A stretch of 12,051 bases of DNA from Halieaceae bacterium (GTDB lineage: Bacteria; Pseudomonadota; Gammaproteobacteria; Pseudomonadales; Halieaceae): NCBI GenBank assembly GCA_003331685.1, contig QOPK01000056.1:1-12051 (forward strand). Direction: 5' to 3'. Each line of letters begins with the position of its first letter. The first letter of the stretch is position 1. The notes under the pieces were generated by a model. That model ran no database searches, was not told the origin of the DNA, and worked only from the letters and a program-made list of their open reading frames with translations. A program made the position numbers and the translations under genes. Shown one piece after another: positions 6,496 to 12,051 of the stretch.

Positions 6496-7439
6496 GCGCC
6501 GCGCCGATCAAAAACCGGGTGACCGAGATCACGGGGACCGACTACCCCATCATTCAGGCGCCGATGAGCTGGATCGCCAGAGCCCAACTTGCCTCGGCAG
6601 TCTGCAACGCCGGTGGTATGGGCATTATTGAAACCGGCTCGGGCGAGCTCGATGCGATCCGTGAAGAAGTTTTGAAAATGCGTGATTTCACCGACAAGCC
6701 CTTTGGCATGAATGTCGCGCTCGCCTTTGTGAAGGGCAGCCACTTCATCGACTTCGTGGTCGAACAGAACCTGCCTTTTGTCACGACCTCTTCAGGCAGT
6801 CCCGCGGTCTGCACCGAGATCTTCCAGCAGGCGGGCATCAAGGTGTTTCATGTGGTGCCCACGCTCGATATGGCGCTCAAGGCGATCGACTGTGGCGTGG
6901 ACGGCCTGATCGTTGAGGGCGGTGAGGGTGGCGGCTTCAAAAATCCCAGTCCAGTGTCGCTAATGGTGCTGCTGCCGCTCATTCGCTCGCGAACTGATAT
7001 CCCGATCATTGCCGCGGGCGGTATCTGCGACGGGCGGTCGATGGCGGCGGCATTTGCGATGGGAGCCGAAGGAGTGCAAATGGGCACGCGCATGCTGAGC
7101 AGCGCCGAGTCCCCGGTCCATCAGAATTGGAAGCAGGCCGTAGTGGAGGCGAAGGAGACCGACACGGTGTTCCTGAACCAACAATCCCGGCCGGCATTGC
7201 GTGCCTTGCGCACCGAGCGCACCGCCGCGCTGCAGCCGCTGGGGGCCTTCGACTTCCGCGAACAATTAGCTGGTGTGCAAGAGCTGTATTTTGGGGGCGA
7301 CATGGAGGCGGCGATTCCGCTGTCTGGTCAGGTGGTGGGCCGAATCGATGCGGTACAGCCGGTGGCGGAAGTGATTCAGAGCACCATGACCGGTTTTTAT
7401 GACTCGCTGGGTCAATTGCAGGACTATGCCGCCCCGTAA
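6492..7439 (+). CDS. Nitronate monooxygenase (2-nitropropane dioxygenase)-like FMN protein
   Basis: This 315-residue TIM-barrel flavoprotein belongs to the NMO/FabK-like family. Landmarks are Gln-Ala-Pro-Met (22-25), Gly-Gly-Met-Gly-Ile-Ile (41-46), Gly-Val-Asp-Gly-Leu-Ile-Val-Glu-Gly (135-143), Ala-Ala-Gly-Gly-Ile (174-178) and Gly-Ala-Glu-Gly-Val-Gln-Met-Gly-Thr-Arg (191-200); the last two are the FMN-phosphate-binding loops. In classical members the Glu-Ala-Gly-Gly-His segment supplies a catalytic His; here the segment reads Glu-Gly-Gly-Gly-Phe (145-149), so that His is missing. True nitronate oxidation is therefore doubtful, and another flavin-dependent oxidation or enoyl reduction is possible. 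A GGAGGG stretch before the ATG and the ATGA overlap with the GST-like gene support the start and an operon. Confidence 0.92.
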   Translation: MSAAPIKNRVTEITGTDYPIIQAPMSWIARAQLASAVCNAGGMGIIETGSGELDAIREEVLKMRDFTDKPFGMNVALAFVKGSHFIDFVVEQNLPFVTTSSGSPAVCTEIFQQAGIKVFHVVPTLDMALKAIDCGVDGLIVEGGEGGGFKNPSPVSLMVLLPLIRSRTDIPIIAAGGICDGRSMAAAFAMGAEGVQMGTRMLSSAESPVHQNWKQAVVEAKETDTVFLNQQSRPALRALRTERTAALQPLGAFDFREQLAGVQELYFGGDMEAAIPLSGQVVGRIDAVQPVAEVIQSTMTGFYDSLGQLQDYAAP

Positions 7440-7490
7440 TGTCTGATCAGGGCAACGCACCGCTCAACTGGCGCTGATAACGAAATGGTG

Positions 7491-7508
7491 GGTGTGAAAG
7501 AACACACC
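7491..7508. promoter_or_regulatory. Inverted repeat before the acyl-CoA dehydrogenase gene
   Basis: GGTGTG (7491-7496) and CACACC (7503-7508) are perfectly complementary around AAAGAA, in the 104-base gap between the NMO-like and acyl-CoA dehydrogenase genes. A G-T pair could extend the stem by one. No T run follows. It may be a small mRNA hairpin that tunes expression within the cluster, or an operator; it is unlike the repeat at 5395. Confidence 0.3.
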
Positions 7509-7543
7509 TCAGTCGACATGAGAAGTAGCAATGGGAACATCGT

Positions 7544-8758
7544 ATGGGTTTTGAGATAAACGATCAGGTTCGTGCGTTAAATGCACAGCTGCAGAATTTT
7601 ATGGACGAGCATATTTATCCGCGCGAGCGTGAGTGGCACGAGTGGTGTCATGACCCAGAGCATCTCTGGGAGGTGCCGGCGTGGTACGACGACATTCGTG
7701 ATAAAGCCAAGGCCGAAGGGTTGTGGAACCTTTTCCTGCCCGAGGAGTACGCGCCCTGGAGTCCGGGCCTCACTAATGTCGAGATCGCGCCACTGTTTGA
7801 GACGATGTCCAAGGTTATGTGGGCCCAGAGCGTGTTCAACTGCAACGCGCCGGATCGCGGCAACATGGAAGTGCTCGCTAAGTACGGCACGCCGGAACAG
7901 CAGGAGCAGTGGCTGAAGCCGCTGTTGGCGGGGGAGATTCGCAGCGCCTACGCCATGACCGAGCCGCAGGTGGCGTCATCGGATGCCACCAATATGGAGC
8001 TCGAGATCCGGCGCGATGGCGACGAGTACGTGCTCAATGGCCGCAAGTGGTGGACCACCGGTGCGGTCGGACCACGCTGCAAAATCATGCTGGTGATGGG
8101 CAAGTCCAATCCGGAAAACGACCGGCATCGCCAGCACTCGACCATTCTCGTGCCTCGCGATACCCCCGGCGTGAAGCTGGTCAGAACATTGCGCGCCTTC
8201 GACAGCCTGCACTCGCCCGGCGGTGAGGCGGAACTCTTGTTTGAGGACGTGCGGGTGCCGGTCAGCAACATGATCAAGGGCGAGGGTTGCGGTTTTGAGA
8301 TTGCGCAGGGGCGTCTTGGTCCTGGCCGTTTTCAATACGCGATGGGTTTTGTCGGGATGGCACAACGCTGTCTGGAACTGATGTGTGCGCGCGCTCAGGA
8401 GCGGGTGGCTTTTGGCGAGCCGCTCATCAAAAAGACATCTATTCAGCATGAGATCGCCCGCAGTCGCTGTGACATCGAGCAGTGCCGATTGCTCACATTG
8501 CAGGCGGCAGAGGTGATGGACCGGGAGGGCCTCGACGGCGCCCGACCCTATATTTCGATGATCAAGATCGTGGCGCCCAAAATGGCACAGGAAGTCGCCG
8601 ATCGCGCCATGCAGATTTTTGGTGGGATGGGAGTCTGTCAGGACACCATGATTCCTGAGGTCTTCACCATCGGCCGGTTCTGCCGCATTGCAGATGGCCC
8701 TGATGAGGTCCATATGTCGCAGCTGGGCAAACTGACCGCCCGCGAGCTGAATGCCTGA
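7544..8758 (+). CDS. Acyl-CoA dehydrogenase, ACAD10/11-like subfamily
   Basis: This 404-residue FAD enzyme of the acyl-CoA dehydrogenase family would introduce a double bond into an acyl-CoA thioester in the cytosol, passing electrons to an electron-transfer flavoprotein. All three domains are present: an N-terminal helical domain (1-130), the FAD/substrate motif Tyr-Ala-Met-Thr-Glu-Pro near 145, Gly-Arg-Lys-Trp-Trp-Thr-Thr-Gly at about 166-173, the Arg-Val-Ala-Phe-Gly FAD contact near 290, and Gln-Ile-Phe-Gly-Gly-Met-Gly near 357. Where medium-chain enzymes have Tyr-Glu-Gly-Thr with the catalytic Glu, this protein has Ala-Asp-Gly-Pro, so Asp384 is the likely base; from memory this is typical of ACAD10/11-like proteins. 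An in-frame TAG 16 bases upstream leaves the ATG at 7544 as the first start; its ribosome binding site is weak (GGGAA). The stop lies 14 bases before the next gene. Confidence 0.96.
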   Translation: MGFEINDQVRALNAQLQNFMDEHIYPREREWHEWCHDPEHLWEVPAWYDDIRDKAKAEGLWNLFLPEEYAPWSPGLTNVEIAPLFETMSKVMWAQSVFNCNAPDRGNMEVLAKYGTPEQQEQWLKPLLAGEIRSAYAMTEPQVASSDATNMELEIRRDGDEYVLNGRKWWTTGAVGPRCKIMLVMGKSNPENDRHRQHSTILVPRDTPGVKLVRTLRAFDSLHSPGGEAELLFEDVRVPVSNMIKGEGCGFEIAQGRLGPGRFQYAMGFVGMAQRCLELMCARAQERVAFGEPLIKKTSIQHEIARSRCDIEQCRLLTLQAAEVMDREGLDGARPYISMIKIVAPKMAQEVADRAMQIFGGMGVCQDTMIPEVFTIGRFCRIADGPDEVHMSQLGKLTARELNA

Positions 8759-8759
8759 T

Positions 8760-8764
8760 GGAGG
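8760..8764 (+). promoter_or_regulatory. Ribosome binding site deciding the start at 8773
   Basis: GGAGG at 8760-8764 ends eight bases before the ATG at 8773. The earlier in-frame ATG at 8758 overlaps the stop of the acyl-CoA dehydrogenase gene but has no Shine-Dalgarno sequence of its own and would add five residues in front of the signal peptide. Confidence 0.65.
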
Positions 8765-8772
8765 CCCATCCA

Positions 8773-9168
8773 ATGACCCGTTTGCTACCTAAACTATTAC
8801 TTCTGATGTTGAGTGCCCTCGTTGCCCTGCCGGGTAACGCTGACATTGAAATCGCCGGCTACTGGCAGCACGAGAGCGATCCGGTGTGGATCGAGATGCG
8901 ACCGGAAACGGGTGAGGGCGTGATGCTTCGCAACGACAACAGGCCGGATCGCGTTGGGTTTTTGGTGGTCACCGACCTGGTCGCGGGTGATGACCCTGCA
9001 GAGTGGTCTGCGCAGGTCTTTGCGGCGCGCTTGGGTGAGTACCGCAAAGCGCAAATTACGCTAACAGATGAGAGCCGCATGATCTTTACTGTGAAGGTCG
9101 GTTTAATGCGTCGCTCCGTGGAGTGGACCCGTGTATCAGAGGTGCCGCCTGCACCCAATGACGCGTAA
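8773..9168 (+). CDS. Small exported protein, unknown function
   Basis: This 131-residue protein has a clear Sec signal peptide: basic start (Arg3, Lys7), a Leu-rich core at 8-19 and a Gly-Asn-Ala cleavage site after residue 23. The mature part of about 108 residues starts Asp-Ile-Glu-Ile-Ala-Gly-Tyr-Trp-Gln and alternates charged and hydrophobic residues as a small beta-rich domain would. It ends in a Val-Glu-Trp-Thr-Arg-Val strand and a Pro/Asn/Asp tail. The Gly-Tyr-Trp opening and the closing Trp-x-Arg-Val recall DUF2147-like or lipocalin-like proteins, but I cannot place it in a family. It has no cysteines. It sits 14 bases after the acyl-CoA dehydrogenase gene and 37 bases before a DUF3604 gene, so it is probably co-transcribed and may work with the DUF3604 lipoprotein in the periplasm. 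Confidence 0.75.
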   Translation: MTRLLPKLLLLMLSALVALPGNADIEIAGYWQHESDPVWIEMRPETGEGVMLRNDNRPDRVGFLVVTDLVAGDDPAEWSAQVFAARLGEYRKAQITLTDESRMIFTVKVGLMRRSVEWTRVSEVPPAPNDA

Positions 9169-9205
9169 ACTCCGGCCCTGACAACAATAAAGATAGAGAC
9201 GCGTC

Positions 9206-11185
9206 ATGAGTAAACGTTTGATTTTTGCTGCCAGCCTGCTGGCGCTGACCACTGCCTGCACTGAAGAAGTGGGTCTGCTCGATGAAAGCCGCAACTTTGG
9301 TGGTCGTGGAGGCAACTCGCTCGAGCCGGTGATGGATCTGCTGGATCGCACACCGCCGGAGGCGAACCCGCTGCGCAATGCGTATTTTGGCGATCTTCAT
9401 GTGCACACTGAGTACTCCTTTGACGCCTATAATTTCGGCACCACCGCCACGCCTTATGATGCCTACCGCTTTGCACAGGGTGAGACGATCGAGCACCCCG
9501 CGGGATACCAGATCCAGATGGCGACACCGCTCGATTTTTATGCCGTCACCGACCACGCCATGTTCCTCGGCCTTGCGCTCGAAGCGGGCGACACCACCAC
9601 ACCGTTTTCGCAATACGACGTGTCAAAGCCGCTGCATAACCTGAATGCGGAGGACAACATGGGTGAGCTGAGCCTGGTCACCCGGCTGGCGAACTTTGCC
9701 TCATTCATCCCCGATACTTTGGCAGGCATCTTTGCCGGCACTATTTCCGAAGAAATGGCGATCGGGGTCACCCGGCGGGCCTGGGCGGACATTATCAATG
9801 CGGCTGAGCAATACAACGATCCCGGTCATTTCACGACCTTTGTGGCCTACGAGTACACCTCGTCCACCGATGATGTCGGCAACCTGCACCGTAACGTGGT
9901 GTTCCGCGGGGCGGACAAGCTGCCCGCTGTGCCGTTTTCCCGTTTGAATTCCCAAAACCCGGAGGGGCTCTGGGATTGGATGGATACGCTGCGTGGGCAG
10001 GGCATTGAAAGCTTGGCGATTCCCCACAACTCGAATGGCTCCAACGGCCAGATGTTCAAGCTGGTGGACTGGGCTGGCGACCCTATGGACGATGAGTACG
10101 CTGACCAGCGCATTCGCAACGAGCCAATCGTAGAGATCACCCAGGTCAAGGGCACTTCCGATACCCATCCGCTACTGTCGCCCAACGATGAGTGGGCTGA
10201 CTTTGAGATCTATAAGTTCCGTGTGGGAACCAGTCTGCACAGCGAAGAGAAGGGCAGTTACGTCCGCGAGGCCTTGCTAAACGGTCTCGCTTTGGAAGCA
10301 CAGGGTGTGAAGAACCCCTACCAGTTCGGCTTTGTCGCGGCGAGCGATACCCACGTGGCGGGCACCAGTGACGACGAGGAGACCTATTTCTCCAAGGCGG
10401 GCCTGTTGGATGGGCTGCCCGAGCGCCGCGGCTCGGTACCAGTGGATACCATGTATGGCTTGTTCGCGCGCTTTCTGGCCCCCGACACCTTGACCGAGGT
10501 CGACGGGCGTACCTACACCTACGGCGGTGGCTTCGAGAGCTGGAGCGCCTCGGGTGTGACCGGTGTCTGGGCCGAGGAGAACACCCGGGATGCTATCTAT
10601 GATGCCTTCCGCCGCAAGGAAACCTTCGCCACCTCGGGCCCGCGCATGCGCGTGCGGTTTTTTGCGGGCCACGATTATGCCCCAGACATTCTGGACTCCG
10701 AGACCATGATCGAAGAGGCCTACGCGGGCGGTGTGGCGATGGGCGGCGAGCTTGCTAAATCAGGTGAGGCACCTCGGTTTGTGGCCTGGGCCAGTGCAGA
10801 TCCGCGCGGCACGGCGCTTCAACGACTGCAGATTATCAAGGGCTGGGAGAAGGATGGTGAAACCTTTGAGCAGGTCTACGACGTCGCCTGCTCTGACGGC
10901 CTGACCCCTGACCCTGATACCCACCGCTGCGGCGATAACGGTGCCCGGGTCGACATCTCTGATTGCAGTATCACTGAGGGCGTTGGCGCCGCTGAGCTGA
11001 AGACGGTATGGCAGGACCCCAACTATGAGCCTGAAAGCCGCGCGTTTTACTACGTGCGTGCATTGGAAAACCCAACCTGCCGATGGTCGACGTGGGATGC
11101 GATCCGCGCCGGGGTTGAGCCGCGCCCTGACCTGCACACCACGCTTCAGGAGCGCGTCTGGAGCTCACCTATCTGGCTGAAGTGA
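9206..11185 (+). CDS. DUF3604 family lipoprotein, PHP-like metallo-hydrolase (copy 2)
   Basis: This 659-residue second member of the DUF3604 family has a short hydrophobic leader ending Thr-Thr-Ala-Cys18, an acceptable lipobox. Residue +2 is Thr, not Asp, which favours outer-membrane sorting. Metal-ligand candidates match copy 1: Asp63 with His65-x-His67, Asp116-His117, His228, His274, His321 and Asp381-Thr-His383. The tail ends in the same Ser-Ser-Pro-Ile-Trp block. Differences from copy 1 are a linker at about 19-57 after the lipid anchor, a longer segment at about 400-445, and four mature-domain cysteines (562, 575, 587, 625) that copy 1 lacks and that may form disulfides. The start ATG has only a weak upstream GAGA. 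It ends the plus-strand cluster and faces the TonB receptor gene. Family is firm; the reaction and substrate are unknown. Confidence 0.93.
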   Translation: MSKRLIFAASLLALTTACTEEVGLLDESRNFGGRGGNSLEPVMDLLDRTPPEANPLRNAYFGDLHVHTEYSFDAYNFGTTATPYDAYRFAQGETIEHPAGYQIQMATPLDFYAVTDHAMFLGLALEAGDTTTPFSQYDVSKPLHNLNAEDNMGELSLVTRLANFASFIPDTLAGIFAGTISEEMAIGVTRRAWADIINAAEQYNDPGHFTTFVAYEYTSSTDDVGNLHRNVVFRGADKLPAVPFSRLNSQNPEGLWDWMDTLRGQGIESLAIPHNSNGSNGQMFKLVDWAGDPMDDEYADQRIRNEPIVEITQVKGTSDTHPLLSPNDEWADFEIYKFRVGTSLHSEEKGSYVREALLNGLALEAQGVKNPYQFGFVAASDTHVAGTSDDEETYFSKAGLLDGLPERRGSVPVDTMYGLFARFLAPDTLTEVDGRTYTYGGGFESWSASGVTGVWAEENTRDAIYDAFRRKETFATSGPRMRVRFFAGHDYAPDILDSETMIEEAYAGGVAMGGELAKSGEAPRFVAWASADPRGTALQRLQIIKGWEKDGETFEQVYDVACSDGLTPDPDTHRCGDNGARVDISDCSITEGVGAAELKTVWQDPNYEPESRAFYYVRALENPTCRWSTWDAIRAGVEPRPDLHTTLQERVWSSPIWLK

Positions 11186-11195
11186 AGTAGAGACC

Positions 11196-11224
11196 GCGCT
11201 GCTCGAGTGAACCTCAGGCAGCGC
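11196..11224. terminator. Stem-loop between convergent genes
   Basis: GCGCTGC (11196-11202) pairs perfectly with GCAGCGC (11218-11224). Inside the 15-base loop a GAG/CTC pair can add three more base pairs. It lies in the 57-base gap between the converging DUF3604 and TonB receptor genes, where a terminator serving both strands would be expected. Neither strand has a T run after it, so it is not a textbook intrinsic terminator. Confidence 0.4.
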
Positions 11225-11242
11225 AGGAATCATAGCCGGTTA

Positions 11243-12051
11243 TTAGAAACTCTTTCTGATACTGGCGCCCCACATGCGAGGCTGGTTGGGGTAACCGGTG
11301 AAGCTGCCTGTTTGGGCCACGGAGGGGAACCAGGTGATCAAGTACTCATCGTTGGTCAAATTCCTGCCCCATACCCGGAACTCCCAACCGTTTTTGGCGA
11401 TACCCACGCTGGCATTTAACAATCCGACCTCGCGGGTACGACTGTTCGTCGTCTCAAGCAAGATGTTGGACTCAGACAGATCTCCGCCATCCTGAATGTC
11501 GACTTCTTTGTCGTACCGGTAATCGGCCTGAATCCAGGCATCCCAACCGAGGACGGTGAAGTCATAAGACCCGATTAAACTCAAGGTCAATTCTGAGATG
11601 CCGCCGGGTATGGTGCCGCTTAAATCAATGGCCTCGCCGCCAACATTGGCGCCGATAAAGGAATCATAGAAGGGATCGAGGTAGGTCCCTGATACGCCCA
11701 GCGACAAGCGCTCGGTGGGTCGCAGCATCACGTCGACCTCCACGCCATCCACCGACTGCTCGCCGGCGTTGGCGAGGTTAAAGCCGGCTCCGGTGAATAC
11801 GTTCGACTGAAATCCTTCAATGGTTTGATTGAAGAACGCCGCGTTGATATATCCCCACTCTGCGTTGTACTTAATGCCCAGTTCCAAAACCTCGGATTCC
11901 TCTGGGCCTGCGAGGCGGGTACCGATCGTCAAATTGTTAGGGAGCGTCACACCTGCCGCGACCAGCGCGTCATATTCGCCTTGCGTGGGGCTACTATCTC
12001 GGGACAGGTTCCAAGAGGTCGCTTTGTAGCCGGTGGCGTAGGTAAAATAAA
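11243..12051 (-). CDS. TonB-dependent receptor, C-terminal part (gene continues past the window)
   Basis: The last 269 residues of an outer-membrane TonB-dependent receptor lie here; the frame stays open to the right edge, so the plug domain and start lie outside. The GTG at 11950 is an internal Val codon, not the start: upstream in-frame sequence reads Tyr-Phe-Thr-Tyr-Ala-Thr-Gly-Tyr-Lys, a classic barrel strand of this family. The remainder alternates short aromatic-rich strands and polar loops, includes Ala-Gly-Glu-Gln-Ser-Val-Asp-Gly-Val-Glu-Val-Asp and Gly-Arg-Asn-Leu-Thr-Asn-Asp-Glu-Tyr, and ends in Phe, as outer-membrane barrel proteins do for assembly by the BAM complex. The family imports large or scarce solutes using TonB energy. 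The substrate cannot be read from this part. It converges on the DUF3604 lipoprotein gene, so it belongs to a different transcript. Confidence 0.94.
   Translation of the reverse strand, partial: YFTYATGYKATSWNLSRDSSPTQGEYDALVAAGVTLPNNLTIGTRLAGPEESEVLELGIKYNAEWGYINAAFFNQTIEGFQSNVFTGAGFNLANAGEQSVDGVEVDVMLRPTERLSLGVSGTYLDPFYDSFIGANVGGEAIDLSGTIPGGISELTLSLIGSYDFTVLGWDAWIQADYRYDKEVDIQDGGDLSESNILLETTNSRTREVGLLNASVGIAKNGWEFRVWGRNLTNDEYLITWFPSVAQTGSFTGYPNQPRMWGASIRKSF

Noticed and set aside
7976..8773. Long minus-strand open frame (265 codons) opposite the acyl-CoA dehydrogenase gene
   Set aside because: It lies wholly within a well-conserved gene, has no family motif and a His/Arg-rich composition typical of an antisense frame in GC-rich DNA.
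11208..11218. Eleven-base word TGAACCTCAGG found after both DUF3604 genes (also at 2317-2327)
   Set aside because: Repeats of this length are expected by chance many times in 12 kb; the positions relative to the stop codons differ and the flanks do not match.
11950..11950. GTG at 11950 on the minus strand as the start of a short 235-residue protein
   Set aside because: The frame is open up to the window edge and the upstream residues are typical TonB receptor barrel strands, so this is an internal codon.

Overview
The window looks like a chromosomal segment of a marine gammaproteobacterium. The protein families (two DUF3604 proteins, a DUF1295 reductase, a DUF2855 dehydrogenase, a GST-like protein, a nitronate-monooxygenase-like flavoprotein, an ACAD11-like acyl-CoA dehydrogenase and a TonB-dependent receptor) recall the OM60/NOR5 (Halieaceae) type of marine heterotroph. 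That placement is an inference from family content and style; no marker gene is present. I see no rRNA, tRNA, CRISPR array, insertion sequence or phage gene.

Layout. Bases 3-101 hold the last codons of an unidentified gene. A 271-base gap leads to the first DUF3604 gene (373-2211, +), a predicted secreted metallo-hydrolase of the PHP-like type. Next come a DUF2855 dehydrogenase-like gene (2463-3557, +) and a DUF1295 membrane reductase (3678-4532, +). The DUF1295 gene ends tail to tail with a minus-strand gene for a doubly anchored membrane protein (4529-5158); the two share a CTAG stop. A divergent intergenic region follows, with a striking inverted repeat and a promoter-like sequence.

From there a plus-strand cluster runs: a GST-like protein (5455-6495), an NMO-like flavoprotein overlapping it by ATGA (6492-7439), an acyl-CoA dehydrogenase (7544-8758), a small exported protein (8773-9168) and a second DUF3604 protein, this time with a lipobox (9206-11185). 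A stem-loop separates it from the convergent 3' part of a TonB-dependent receptor gene (11243 to the window edge, -).

How the parts may fit together. The two DUF3604 proteins, the small exported protein and the receptor would sit in the periplasm or outer membrane. The GST-like, NMO-like and acyl-CoA dehydrogenase proteins would be cytosolic, and the DUF1295 protein lies in the inner membrane. This suggests capture or trimming of an organic substrate outside the cytosol, uptake, and oxidation as an acyl-CoA with flavin and thiol chemistry. The substrate cannot be read from the sequence.

The most notable details are the loss of the usual catalytic His in the NMO-like protein (Phe149), an Asp where many acyl-CoA dehydrogenases carry the catalytic Glu (Asp384), two divergent DUF3604 paralogues with different export signals, and a palindromic operator candidate in front of the GST-led cluster.
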